Origin: Astropecten irregularis | Taxonomy: Eukaryota; Echinodermata; Asteroidea; Paxillosida; Astropectinidae | DNA: 64,000 nt | Direction of reading: 5' to 3' | Assembly (NCBI GenBank): GCA_963971285.1 | Contig: OZ020248.1 | Location: 3,534,001 to 3,598,000 of the forward strand | Translations under genes and position numbers: made by a program | In this document: positions 1 to 13,490 of the stretch, piece after piece | Layout: every line of letters starts with the position of its first letter | Numbering within the stretch: position 1 is the first letter of the stretch | The notes under the pieces: model-generated | What the model saw: the letters and a program-made list of their open reading frames with translations, nothing else | The model's database searches: none | What the model was told of the DNA's origin: nothing

Positions 1-52
1 CTGCATACATGAGCACTAAATAATAAATAATGACAAGTGGTTATATTCATGT

Positions 53-246
53 ACAGTATGTATGGGCGTGTACATGTATGTTACATGTACATGTAGTACA
101 TGCACTGTACATATTTAATACATGATATGCATATGTACATTCACAGGCACACAGACACTGTACAGGCATGTACTGTACACCACATGTGCATGTACATGTA
201 TAGTAAGAACACTTGGTAGTGCACATGTACATATGTACATGTACAT
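53..246. repeat. GTACATGTAC palindromic simple-repeat cluster
   Basis: Overlapping GTACAT/ATGTAC words dominate this stretch. Other dense clusters: 3180-3205, 4497-4516, 4989-5012, 5120-5262, 5866-5935, 8015-8040, 8130-8160, 9185-9245, 10372-10430 and 20285-20310. Confidence 0.8.
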
Positions 247-599
247 GTAACACACATAAATCGCCAGAGCACACAACCTGGAGCAACTTCATAAGTTTCA
301 CAATAATTCAGGTATGAGATTAACCAATGATAAAATATCTGAAAACAATTGACAAGGGGCATAAACAAAAGTGAACTCTGAAAAAATCTACTATACTTTT
401 GTACACAGCCTGTGTGGGGAAAAAAAATCTGAAATCCAAAACAAAAAAATCTAAAATCAGATTAAAATCTGAGAAGTCTCATCCCTGAATAATTGCACAC
501 GTACTGACTGTTGCGTCTCCAAAATCTCCTTTGAAATTACTTAAATGTTAAGGACATGAACCAGGGTACTTCGCTTGAAGTGCAGCACAATAATTCTAA

Positions 600-626
600 T
601 TTGTTGTTGTTGTTGTTGTTGTTGTA
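600..626 (+). repeat. (TTG)n microsatellite
   Basis: Eight tandem TTG units. Confidence 0.9.
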
Positions 627-2248
627 AACTCCAATATGATTCAAGTGAATTATCTTTTGCTGTTAATTCTTACATTAGTCACAACCTGTATCAAAAAGAA
701 ACTAGTCCAGCATTTTGACCTGACCAGAGATTACACTCACAATGGACTCATTAAAATAAATCCTGTCAGGCTAGGGTGCTGGCTGACTGTGGAGTTATCG
801 CATGGGAACCGGCCAACAACTTGAGCACGTGAGTCAGCTCCGCTGAAATTATCAACAAGTAACATTCATGAGCTATTCCTGTATTCCATCCTAATCTCCC
901 ATGGCACCTATAGGCATATATCATACCACTGGATCTGGGACACTTTGGCAAAGCAACCAGTCCATTTTACATACTGTAAGACCTGAGCTGCGGTCTGTGT
1001 CTGATTTGCGGTTTCACCTGGCGCGGGATGGTGGTGATATAGGCCTACTGTACAAGGGAGGAGAAGGGTGTGACTTGTGTACCACGTGGACATCTTGCAC
1101 CGACTGAAAAGCTGGGGTCAGATGGGAGTGGGGGGGGGGGGGGGGAAAGGTCTCATCAGTCCATCTGACCCCTAGACAGACTGAAAATAAACAAGGACAT
1201 GAAATTTCAGCCCCTTTTACAAAGATGTACATGTAAATTGCATAAACAATTTCCATTACATGTATCCATAGACCTTATTCACGGTGCATCCATCCTGCAT
1301 TTGAAGCAGTGCAATCAAACAGAGGCTTGGATTCCAACTACTTAGTCTGGTACCCGTTTTCTTTTTAGAACTGGTGTTATCTTTTTCAACGGGTATACAA
1401 GGAAGGTGACAAGATGGATGCGTCGTGAATAAGACATGAAGAGTATCCCTTCAAGAATGTCTACAGTGTATGTGGAACCGGGAAATTACCCTTAACTTGA
1501 GAGATGTACAACTGTACATGGCATTCAACTGGGAGCAATCAAATTGCTTCAAGTTCAGTGATATTTTCCTAACTCCATCCTATAATGGTAAATACATCAC
1601 TATTCATAAGCCAGTCAGTCTCTCTTCCAGCTGAACTTACATAATCCTCCAAAAATATTGGCTAGAAAGGTTACATGCAGATGAAGGCTCAGATTACACC
1701 ACAGGGAATCGGTTTACACAATCTACAAGTAGCTTTGAGTGGAAGGGTCCTCTTTCAATATCCATATGAAGTACTGCAGGAGTGGACATATTTAACTCCC
1801 AAGATCTGTCCCTGAGTTCGGATTCAATATCTTCTCTTATTAATAGACATGTAACAAACATGTATTGTATGTTTTTCATTTGAAGTGACATTAGACTGAG
1901 AAGAGAATGGAGTGCGACAACCACCATCCATGTAGCATGTGACCTTTTTACAAACACTTATTCCCATGTTTCTTGAACGAACCACAAGCCTACTCATTGG
2001 CCAGTACATTGGATGCACAGAAATTGTTTGCTATAGTAGTCGTTCGTTATAGTGAACAATGTTCAGCATGCCTATAAACTGTACATTAAAAAATGGGAGC
2101 CAAGGATGATATTCGGTAAAGCCAAATGTTTGGTATAGCGGTGTTCGTTATAGCGGTGTTCCACATGTACTTCTTTACCAAATGTGCTGGAACAGCAAAA
2201 GAAGGTACTGCGCTTTCACACGAATCTAGTCCTAAAATTACCTACAAG

Positions 2249-2381
2249 AAATGCTTGGAGTTTAGGAGGGTCTGACGTTTCAATCCTTGCAGGATCTTTC
2301 TTTTAGCCTTTGAGAAAGATCCTGCTAGGATCGAAATGTCAGGCCCACATACATGTACATGTACATGTAACTCCAAGCATT
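2249..2381. mobile_element. Family H hairpin with a GTACAT array expanded in one arm
   Basis: Outer arms AATGCTTGGAGTT and its complement; inner arms GACGTTTCAATCC/GCAGGATCTTTCT and complements. The right arm is lengthened by ACATGTACATGTACATGTA (2351-2368), absent from the left arm. Confidence 0.6.
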
Positions 2382-5119
2382 TGATATATTTCAGGTCAAT
2401 GAGCAATTTGCATGAGTAAACATTAAAATGATTTATTAAATACACCCCTGTACTAAATATTATGACAAACAACTGTGTACACAACCCACAGAAATCAAAT
2501 CTGAACTGTAAGAATAGTCCCACAGAACCACTAACTTTGACAACTTGAGTCAGTGCCAGTCCTCTTACTGTACATCCCCTGCGATCTATTTTTAAAAATC
2601 TATTTTTGACTTTGGGGAAAGGTGGAAGGATTCTAAATGCTAGTGACTCAAGCTGTCTCTGGCAGTGTGCCCGAATCCTGACAGGGCTGTCAAACATTAT
2701 GTTTGGATCCAAGTTCCAACAGAACTGCTTCTTAAATATTTTTGACATATTATATGAGTCCGTTATGTGTTTAATAAACTGTGACAATTTGAATTTTCCC
2801 TCTCTCAAATTTCCTTTGCAGCACACAATCAACAGAATTCATGGATTCCTTGGATCCAAAACAAGTTTTCATTGAAATTGATACATGTAGTTCAAGTTCT
2901 TTATTTACCCTCATGTAGGCCTCCATGAGTACATACTCCGACTCCACAAATATGAACTAATATTATCAGGTTTTGCTGTCTTTTCGATAGATGAAGAATG
3001 TTGTAAACTTTGGGAATTTCAAAATGGACAGATGTCAGACCATATTGAGTTTTCAAGTACAGTGCACATGCATTATGTACTAATGGATTAGGAATTTTTT
3101 TGTACATTTTGTAAGATGTACACGTGTGGTTTTTGGGTAGACTCAAACATGGGCAAAATGCCAAAAGAGTTCCATGTACAGTACGTGTACATGTACATAC
3201 AGTACGAAGGGTTAAAGAAATCTACAGTCCAACTTTGAAGTACAGTCATGACAGTACATGTACTTGCACTTGTAAGTCAGGCTTAAAATGATTATAATCA
3301 TATAAATGTTGGCTTCAAACAGAGACAAACCAAAACCACATTGCAAATTTATGAAAACCCCAGCGGTATTTGCATGAAGCAAAGTCACATTTCCTGAGCC
3401 CAACTCCAGCGGGTCATTCCTCTCTCCTGCAGGGATTTTAGATACATTCAAAGGTCATACCAGGGACTCTCCCTGTAAAAGCATACAAAATATACTAGTG
3501 CTGGAACTGACACTGACAGCATACCATGATCTGTCTAGTCCCTTTAATTTAAACACAGTGCCATGCACTCTGAGCTTTAACCGCCAAAGGTCAGCTTGAG
3601 GTGAAACCAGTAGGACACACCAGCGTAGCATGTACTGATCTTGTGATAATAATACAATAAATTATCAGTCAATAAAAGCCTGCTTTGGTACTGCCACTAT
3701 TATAATGCATACATGTACTGTACATAGTTGTAGTATGAATATATACACACTGTATGTAGTAAAATGGCTGTTGTACTTTACAATTGTTTTACGTATCCAA
3801 GTGACAGACATGAATACACTTCAGCACTGAACTATATGTAGTATACAAATAAACATGAATGCTACTTTCCTCGTACAGTTCCTGTACAAAGTATGACAAG
3901 AGATGAACATGATGGAGTACTGAGTTTGTATTATGAGTACACAGAATAGGGTAGACGGGCATACAAAAAACAACAGTTTACACAACCACATAGACAGGTA
4001 CTTGATTTTCGGTTCCTGTTTATAAAACTACCAGCACAATGCATTTTTACTGTCTTATCATAACTGATTTGCAAAATTCCAATCTCTGATGATTCATGTT
4101 TTCAATTGTTAAGGTTGCTCACAATTGGAAAAGATTTTCTCTCGGTATGAAATCAGGGAAACACAAAATGACATGAGTCTTATGAATTACATGTAGGCCT
4201 ACATGTAACATGTTGATGTACTGTATTTTTCACTACTCCAAGAACAGTGTGTAAGATGTCATTTAAAAACCAGCTGGTTTGTGATGAATACAAAATGAAA
4301 ACCTTGCATTGGTCTTGCCGTATTTTCATTGGTGTGCATTTCAAGTTCATTATATTTTTTGGACAATAACAACATTTTGGGTGACTCACTCCGCACTGTG
4401 CGCAGTCTTTTTTTTTCCTTCTTTATATAATTCATGCCATTAGGCAGGTCATTCACTGGGCCGGCTCTATAATCCGAGCAGCATTATAAATCTGTGCATA
4501 CATGTACATGTACAGCACTCGGTGAAGGCCGCAATGCTAGTAGCACTAGCAGCACCCTGTGTAGAGAATATTATGTACATTTCTGGTTGATGCTTGTGTT
4601 GATTGGTATGACACTGTCGCCATATGATATGAAGTGTACATGGTTTATGTATAGAGGGGCTGTACAGCAGATTTTCATAATGAAATCTTCAACACCTCAG
4701 TGGACTTTCTTCATTGGATTAATTCTGACAAAATGCTGGCATGATCATTCCATGCAATGGGCCTGAATTTATGTTTGTAGTCCTGACTGGCTCTGTGTAT
4801 CCAACAGTCACTATGGCAGTCACATTATGATGACAAGCAAACTGTAAACCAATCGTATCACACACTGAATGTAGGCCTATACAGTACGTACAGCATGGGT
4901 ATGTGAATCCATACAGGTCATTAATGTGGATTAACAAGTTCCATATTGTATGTGTATATCAGTACGCATACCTTGTTTGTACAACAAATGTATACATGTA
5001 CATGTACATGTATTGTTCATGTACTAAATATGGAATGTGCAATGCATTTAAGCACCACACTAAAGAGCTTTACAAGTAAATGTGTACAGGTACAGATTCT
5101 AATTAAATGTTCCTACCTA

Positions 5120-5262
5120 CAAGTACATCATGTACATATGTACATGTATGTACATGTATGTGTATAGTACATTGTACTGTAATCAAAATACATGCACAAC
5201 CAATGTGACATGTAGGCCTACATGTACTGTACTTGTACTGTACATGTACATCATGTACATCC
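5120..5262. repeat. GTACATGTAC cluster immediately left of the 2.05-kb element
   Basis: Dense ACATGTACAT words with a TAGGCCTACATG insertion, ending about 20 bp before the element at 5286. Confidence 0.75.
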
Positions 5263-5285
5263 TTGTACTTGTAGTTGTAGCCTAT

Positions 5286-7330
5286 GGGCAATTCCACCGT
5301 GACTGACATTACATTTTTTACACATTTTGAATATCAAATCAGCTCTGATGTCTAAACAATTACAGCCAGCAGAACCATGTTTGGCATGAGGGATACTGGG
5401 ACCCCAATACACATTACAGTAATCAAACTTTGAAATTTCATGTTCAGCTCTTCCGACCAGGGGGGTTGTTTATTGCCGTGACTGACATTACAAAAAGCGA
5501 CGCAACCCAAAAAGGGCAAACATGTTTTTAAAATTTCTCTTCAAGTTAAAAGTGCTGCAGGTCTAAATCCATATGACATTATTGCTAATAGGGTTACAAA
5601 CAAATGTAGTAAGATGGGAAAAACTTTTAATTAATTTCTTAACAAATATGCAAATTAACCTCTGTGACTGACATTACCGTGACTGACATTACGTGTTAGA
5701 TCCATAACAGATGTTAACAGTAGCAACAATTCAACACTTTAATAATACACTTTCTGTCAACATTAGAGAAGTATCAATTGACTGTTTATGCTATATTTAA
5801 AGGAATAATTACAATTCTAAGATGATTAAAGCTTGGAAATGAGAGAAAAAAAGGCTACACGCCTGTATGTACATGTACATGTACAGTACATGTACAGTGT
5901 ACATTGATATACTGTACATATGTACATGTACAGTGTATGTATTAAAAAAAATTAAGCTTTGCTGTAAACCATCAAAGTTATGTTCACAGACATTTGTGCT
6001 TCCAACGTTCTCCTTATTGTGTCTGTGGTGTACTATGGTGTATTTTGTCCTCTCTCAATGGCCACTTCAAGTATTATCACCAGCTTTTACCATGACGACA
6101 CTTCGGAGTTGTCATTCGGACACACAACTTAAATTAATGCCCCAGGGCAGGGCTCACCCTTATAATTAGTCAACAACACACCACTCATTGACTGCAATTG
6201 TATCAACACCTTTCACAACTTTCTCTGACAAGTCTTAGATAGTTTGTCCTCTTTTTCTCTTTTTGGTGACCTTTGTTCCTCTGCATTTCTTTCCTTGTCT
6301 GCTTGTATGCTGCATTTAATCCTCTTTCTTTCATATTTCTCCTGCACTCAGCCTGTCTCTCTTATCTGCTCCTGTCTTTGGCATCCTCCTGACCCTCGTG
6401 TACAACTTTGTGTGAGACCCTTGTAATGTATGCCCCTATTCAAAAAAGTAAAAGACTGCATAAAATTACTTTTACTTCAATCAAATGTAAATAATTATTC
6501 ATGTTGAATGAGTGTTAACATGGGTTGCATTTGACCAAAACAAAATCAATTTATTATTCACTTTATACAAGCATAACATTGAAGATGGTGGATTTAATGT
6601 AAAATACCAAAAACAAGTATGTTAGATCTAAGAGCATTATTTCAGCATTATTAAATGTCATTGTAGGAATATGTGTACTATACTAGAGAAGTTATCAGCC
6701 CATTCACTGATCAAAATTTCTTCCATTGACTAAAAGTATTGACGTGACTGACATTACAATATCACAATTTATCGTGACTGACATTACATTGTGACTGACA
6801 TTACACATTTGTACCATTTACCAAATCTTTAAATAACAATCATCAGGTCACTTTATAACATTTCTGCACTACCCACAGCCCAAACCAAGAAAATAATGAA
6901 GGGTAGATTCTAATTACTATCTTGCTTACTTTTATAGGAAAAACTTTTGTTTTTCGTGACTGACATTACATCAACCCTAAGCAATTATTTTGATCATGCA
7001 TCATGGGTATCTTACAAAATCTATTTAAATAAAAGTTATGTTCCTTAAAACATACACTCAAAGCTGGTATTTTAACACAAAATTAAATTAGATATCATCA
7101 GATTGATGAAAAATATGAAAAGAAATACATTTTATGTTCTTACCTCCAATTTGCAGCATAAATGTAGCATCGACTTCAGAGTGCTGTAACTTAAAAAATA
7201 ATTGGTCTAGAGACAATTTTTTTTTATTTCTAGAAGCTTCAGCATATACCCTGTCACTTTTGCAAAAGATATTTGGGAGAAAAGCATTTTGAAATTTTGA
7301 CCCTCATGTCGCACTTGCGTGGAATTGCCC
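5286..7330. mobile_element. 2.05-kb inverted-repeat element with eight direct copies of GTGACTGACATTAC
   Basis: Perfect 12-bp terminal inverted repeats GGGCAATTCCAC (5286-5297) and its complement (7319-7330), flanked on both sides by CTAT (5282-5285 and 7331-7334). The 14-bp motif occurs at 5299, 5478, 5664, 5679, 6744, 6774, 6791 and 6956, always on the same strand. No long open frame was seen, so it looks non-autonomous. Probably within CSNK1 intron 2. Confidence 0.75.
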
Positions 7331-7756
7331 CTATACTGTAATGATTGTAGAGTGACTACAGAAACTTGTGCAATTCTCACAATAGCATTGAATAATTTAT
7401 GCATGTGTACCAGAAAATATTCTAACTGTTCCTATTTTTCACTGAATATTTCAATTTTACGACTCCTTGTAGTTTAATTATGAGAATATGCCACAGATGC
7501 ACAAAAATTCCCCCATATACATGTAGGAGGAAGCACAGCCAACATGTACCGTAGCAAATTTTGCAAGCTAACAAATGATGGCCGCATATGATTATTACCT
7601 GCACATGTCATTACTGCATGTATTATTCTCAAACAGCCATCTGAAGTATGCAGGCCCGTGATATGACTCAATCACTCAGTTAATATATTACATGAAGTCT
7701 GGAGGGATAGTGCATTTTTACATTGCAGGTTAATGAACGTGTGCAGGTTTGTGGGT

Positions 7757-7850
7757 GGGGGAGGGAGGAGGGGGGGATGGCGGGGGGGTTGGGGGGGGGG
7801 GGGGGGGGGGGAGAAGGGGGATGGTGGGTGGGGGGAAATGTAGGTCGGGG
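7757..7850 (+). repeat. Long G-rich tract, quadruplex-prone
   Basis: Includes an unbroken run of over 20 G (about 7791-7811) flanked by GGGTTGGG and GGGGGATGG words. Shorter G runs are at 1129-1146 and 60483-60500. Confidence 0.9.
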
Positions 7851-8936
7851 AAAAATAGAAGGAATAAGTAAGAAGCTGTGTAAATGTTGTTCCCTGAAGT
7901 GTACATGAGGTAGGTCCATAACTGAATGCTCATAGCAAGAGAAATGTACATGTACGCTTGCACATTATTATGCAAAAGCCTGTTTACCCTTTTGACCACT
8001 CAGTCTCCAATTTACATACATGTACATGTATATGTACATAAAACATATCCACTAATTCAATATTTGGACACAGCTTCTGACTATGCTGGTAAATTTTTTT
8101 TATATTTTTTTCAGAAGTCACCATCACCATACATGTACATGTACACTGTACTGTACACTTCCATGTAAATAAGGTGCAGGAATATTAATCATCAGCTAAT
8201 GATAAATAAGGTAAACATGTCAGGATATCAGATGCTCGCAAATTGACCCAGGATTTGAATATTAATTACACTCAGTGTGGGAGTGTGACGTACGAATGTA
8301 TACAATGTTATGTACTGTACAATGCATTACTTCATCTCCAGTACACTGAGTACAGTGTTAATGTACATGATGTATAAAGTGTATAAGTGTGTATGTACAT
8401 GTACGTGTATACATCTTCTGGAGATGACTGCACAGAGATAAATAATTATTTCACCAGTCCATATGAAAAACACGTACTCAAGAGTTCATGCTAAATAAGG
8501 TCAATTGCAGATAAATTGATTTCATGGACATTTTCTTCCCCCGCCGCATTCCCCTCTAACAAACCATTACCAGGGAACATCCCAGCTGTAATTGTTGATA
8601 AAATGGCAGCTGACCTGGGAATTTTGCATGCACGGGAGAAAAATTATAATCCTTCGACTGTCAACTCCATCGCCTACTGGAAAAACGGTTGGAGCTATGT
8701 GTACGACTGTGCGTATACGTGTACGACTGTGCGTGTACTAGTACATGTAACGGCAGACAGTTGGTAAGAGCATCTTGACTAAAAAAAATCACCCCAATAC
8801 TGAGCTTGAGATACTGTATCATGAGGAGTAATTAAATAAAGTGAACACAGCCACATGTCAATCTGCATTGGTACACGTACACATGTAATCTAAATCACAC
8901 CAGAGTCGCATTAACTAAGTGGACATGCCAGGGCAA

Positions 8937-9002
8937 AAAAAAATGATAATCCTGTACATGTACACTGTACAATGTGTACATGTACAGGATTATCATTTTT
9001 TT
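8937..9002. repeat. Perfect 29-bp inverted repeat with 8-bp loop
   Basis: Arms at 8937-8965 and 8974-9002 match at every position, running from an A tract through TGATAATCCTGTACATGTAC. The loop is TGTACAAT. Confidence 0.9.
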
Positions 9003-12000
9003 ACATGTAATTCATTGTTCTACATAATGTATGTATAGGACTGTGCACTACTACTGCATACGCATGCACGCATACATGTGTACACTAGCATGACTAGAGT
9101 CATGAATATTTCATAATGTACATCACATACTGGACATGTCGGTATGACTACTGCACTGTGTTTACATATTGACTCATCAACATTTTGCACGACGCATACA
9201 GTACCATCATGTACTGTACATCACGTACATGTACAAATTGTACAGTGGTGCCTGCTGTTGTAGAAATAATTCATTATTATCTGAAACCCTGATGTTATCT
9301 CACAGCATGTGGTGCTTAAAACACAACAACATCCACTACAGTACGCAGAATGGGTAAAAAATGGTAGAAGCTTAAAGAAGCTGTTGATCGCAGGAACTAA
9401 TATTACAAAAGATCTTTTGTTACAATTGACCCAACTGAGTCTGCCTCATGATGGGATGTTATTTTTCTCCAGTTATTCATCTGGATTTTTTTTTTTTTGT
9501 CGTCCAAATTGGTTTCTGATTCATTCATGGCCAACGTTTTTACGAATCTTAAAGTCAACTGTCAAGAGGAGGAATAGGATGGGCCTGATTATTCGTTATT
9601 TGTCCCCTAGAGTATTATACACCTTTAAATAACAAAATACGATCACGAGTAAACACATGCATGCACGTACAGGCAAGCATGATCCTTTGCTGCCCAACCA
9701 CAATAATATGGATTATGCGCGTACAACATTCAAAAGCCATACAAAATGTATGCAATTTCTGTTCATGCAAATGCAAGTGTGCCGGCCGACGCATTGTGCC
9801 AGTTTTCCTTTTCATTCAATGGCAGCGCTGCAGGAATTATATATATCGAGTCTATCCAAACACCTTGCGAGGTATTGTCAGCCGATCCCGTGCAACCCCA
9901 AGAGACCCCCGAAGGATCTGCTACAATATCGGGCAGGTTTTAATGTTTCGCCCTGTCGTGCAGGTGTCAAATAAAATGTTTATCACTGACAGGGTTAACT
10001 GTACAGGGGTGAACAACTGCAACAAAATTCTGATTATGAATTATTCATGAGGGGAAAATGCCACCTTTGTGCGGTCATTAAAAAACGTGTTCTTAATTAT
10101 TCATCGAACCTTTATTAATGGATCATGAAATTGATACGACTATTCCCTCCATTGTTGAAAAGGATAAATGCTGATATTCGATACAGTTTACAAATTCATA
10201 CATGTTAAAACAAAGATGACAAGATATTTCTGTTTTGCTCTGATATTTTGATAATAATTTGAATTCCTTGTGGAACTATAAAAAGGATTTCCATGATGGC
10301 ATTGGTGACAGGGCAGACCGCAACATGTTAATTTTTTATGCCTTGAAAGGAAATTTACTTATTCATGTATTTGTACAGTACACATGTATGTAGGTACAAA
10401 TGTACAATATGTACATGTACAGTACAAGTATGCTTACATAATGTAGGGTGCCAATGCCCAAACACAATACTTCATGTACTTAGTGCTACACTTCTGCTTA
10501 CACTTCAGTCCATTCAAACCTTGATGGACACAATGGGGAGTACTGGTATTTACTTTCTTTCCAACAACTAGAACAGAATTTTAAAAATAAGTTGAACACA
10601 CTTTCCTCAGTCAAATCTGAATATAACAATGTGTTCTTGACTGAAGCAGTGGTTTGTTCTGCCAATAGTGTTTTTTTTTTTTCCTAATATCACCTTTTTC
10701 AAAAATAATTTCAATGATGGTGGGGGACATAACCGATGCAGTGCACCGCAAACTTGATTACGTAAAGAAAATATACACCCATACTGCACAATGTTTGCTT
10801 AAGCTGCCCAACCCTGACAAATGTGACCCAATGGAGCCAAATGAGGAATGTTCCCCAAAAGTCAATTCCGTGTAATCGACGTCCGAAAATGCCGAATCGC
10901 AAAAAATGACTCCAAAATCAATTTTTGTTTTGTTGTATTTTTGGATTGGTAAAGTATCACAGATTCACTGCATTCATAATTATTTCGAAAAAAGTTAAGG
11001 AAAATTAGTAAAAAGGAGGTTTTCCAGAACGTGTTTGAAGAGTCTTTCTGTCATCTTTTACAAAATCTGAGGAAAATATCTCAAAATCTGACCAAGTTCA
11101 CAGCGCGAATTTGTGCTGATCTGTTGATGGCTGCACGGTGTGTATGGTACCATTCAATCGAGCATTGACTACTCTTTCTATTAATAGCAATGACATCATC
11201 CTCAGAAACCCCGTTATTCCATATCAATCCATTGAAGTTTGTAAACAAAACACCGTGTGCAAAGCGAAATCACGGTCTAGTTCGCGGCCGGGGCCCGCGT
11301 CATTCAAATACATCTCCCTGATTGGACCCAAGCGCGTACTGTTTACTTAGATACGTGATGTAGCACAGCGCTCAGCCAATCACTGTGCGCGTAGCGCGCC
11401 ACAGTCGCTAAGCGACATTCGTTCTGTGTGTACACACAGTATCCACATGCACACAATGTATAATGCGTACATGTACTGTATACGGTGCAGTACTAGTACT
11501 AGTGCAGTAAGCCATAGGCCAGTACAGTGTACATGTACACGATAGAAAACAGTGCTTATAAACATGGCAATGGCAGCGGTGTTTGTTGCGTGGAATACAG
11601 TTAATATTTTAAAGATTAGCCTGATTGTTTTACCGAAAATCGGCAATTACCAAACGCAAAATTGGGTTCCGTAATTGCCATTCTTATTGGTGTGTTTTTG
11701 TCAAATTGTCACGGGTAGTTTTGGCGAGTGAAACTGAAGGAAGTTCAATGCCACGCGTTGACACGGTAAATCTCTGCAACGGTAGGCCAGTATAATAATG
11801 TTAAAATACAATTCCCACGCTAAAACCAACAACTGGCCTATACTTGCAGTGGATGTTTTCTGACACAGTTGGAGCTAAATGGAGACGAACATTTCATATT
11901 CTACCTTCAACTGCCTGAGGAAATACTGGAGCCATTGGGTTGACCGAGGAAATACAGTGGGCCAAATTAAAAAATGTGGTGACTCAGTTGAAACAGTGGG

Positions 12001-13058
12001 AAACTGGGAACATCATCTTTCATTGTTGGTAAAAAACAATGCTGTTATTCATAGTAGTAATGCTAGATTTAAACATGTTTACGTATACTTCTTTTTCCAA
12101 ATAGTAACAGGATTAATTTTAAGACAAAATGAAAGTCATTTTTATCTTGGAAGGAAACAAAATTTCACAGTCACAAGCCCCTCAATGTTGATCCATTATT
12201 AGTGCACAAACAACGTACACAAACATGTACTGTACATAGGGCATACAGCGCTCTGCCGGTCACTGATTGCGACGCGCGCGACGTGTATAAACTTTGAAGC
12301 CGTTATTCTCGAAAAGTAATTTCCGAGTCTGAGCACCGCTACGTTCTCTGTATCGGGTCATAACTTTGGAATGGAATAAGATATGAAAATAATTTTTGTA
12401 TCATTGGAAAGCCCATGGATTACTCCTTCTAGTAGTGTATATAACTCAAAAAGTCAAATCTGGGGAACAGTCCTCATTACGCTGCATTGGGTCACAAATC
12501 GTTCACAGCCAAGACCCAAACTATTCAATCCCGAGTTGTAGCGAGGACACCTCGCTGTCACATTTTCCAAGAAGGAAATACAGTCAAGTGTTAGCGTCAG
12601 CCTACAAAGCTACACCTCCCCGACACACTCAAACAGAGACTGAGAGAGAGACCATGGAATGACAGTGTTAAATTGGAGAATGGCCCACCAAAAGCACTGT
12701 GAAATTATGTACATGACTTGACATCTTTAGCATTAGGTACTTCAATGCGCCCGCCCGCAAACAACAAAAGGACCCTGGCACCCAAGGGCACTTGGATAAA
12801 TAGGTATTGTGCTTGTCCAGACACAGATTACATTGTACTGTAGGTCGACCATAGCACCCATGTAGGCCTACTGCCGTCATATTTTGTTTTCTACTGGGTT
12901 GAGTTTCAAGAAGTTCAAAACTATTATGCTTTTTTTCAATTTTGTTTTTTCTTTTTAGAGAAGAGTTGTAACAATTCCAAACTGTTCAATCAACTCAACT
13001 TGCATATTTTGTCAATGGCAAACAGAATCTGCCATTTTGTTCAAATCCTGCCACTGGG

Positions 13059-13391
13059 CCTTTTCACACCATCTCACTGTTAGATCCGTGTTAAAAACCA
13101 AATCGGATCTGCCCCGGTTCAACCCGGCAAGTTTCTGAACCGGATCGAAGAGACGCAACATTCACACTACATTTTTGGTGAACCGGTTCATACATTATGA
13201 CACAGATCACGACAAAAACAGCGATTTGGAACTGGGTTGAAATTTTCAACCCCTACCAGGGATGATTTTCGATTTGGTTAGACCACCCTGCCCGGGCTGG
13301 CTGAGGGTTGAAAATTTTCAATCGTGAAAAGAGTTGAAAAAAAATTCGGGGTTCTATCAGGTTTTAAGATTTTGGATAGTGTGAAAAGCCC
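13059..13391. mobile_element. MITE with GGGCCTTTTCACACCATC-type ends
   Basis: Inverted ends GGCCTTTTCACAC and its complement bracket about 330 bp. Related copies are at 44922-45140 (one end) and 58463-58763. The interior includes pairs such as GAACCGG and AACCGG. It lies 100 bp left of the 8-bp-duplication element. Confidence 0.65.
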
Positions 13392-13490
13392 TAATGACTG
13401 CTTTAGCCATGAACATGTATTGTATGTGATGTATCAATTTTTAAAAGAAATCTCTACTTGTTCAATATGGAATGTGAGATGTACAAATAC

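Larger units (their letters stand above)
1..5285. other. Non-coding, probably CSNK1 intron 2 or beyond
   Basis: No exon recognised on either strand. Contents: GTACATGTAC clusters, a TTG microsatellite, a G run at 1129, a family H hairpin at 2249 and otherwise AT-rich unique-looking sequence. A minus-strand frame at 2242-2832 is treated as chance. Confidence 0.5.
7331..13058. other. Non-coding, probably CSNK1 intron 2
   Basis: No exon recognised. It holds the G tract, the 29-bp palindrome and more GTACAT arrays. AT-rich blocks with TTAATTATTCAT-like words occur at 8175-8290 and 10025-10180. A CpG-richer block at 11260-11420 contains two CCAAT-type words (GATTGG, CCAATC) and GCGCGTAGCGCGCC. 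Regulatory roles are only guesses. Confidence 0.4.

Noticed and set aside
2242-2832. 196-codon open frame on the minus strand
   Set aside because: It runs into a family H hairpin and a GTACAT array (giving HVHVHV), shows no recognisable domain and no splice context. Most likely a chance frame in AT-rich DNA.
5286-7330. Bacterial or viral insertion
   Set aside because: No coding sequence of either type; ends, flanks and AT-rich interior fit a non-autonomous eukaryotic transposon.
7680-7999. Proline-rich or glycine-rich proteins across the G tract
   Set aside because: These are translations of a homopolymeric purine tract in several frames, with no conserved context.
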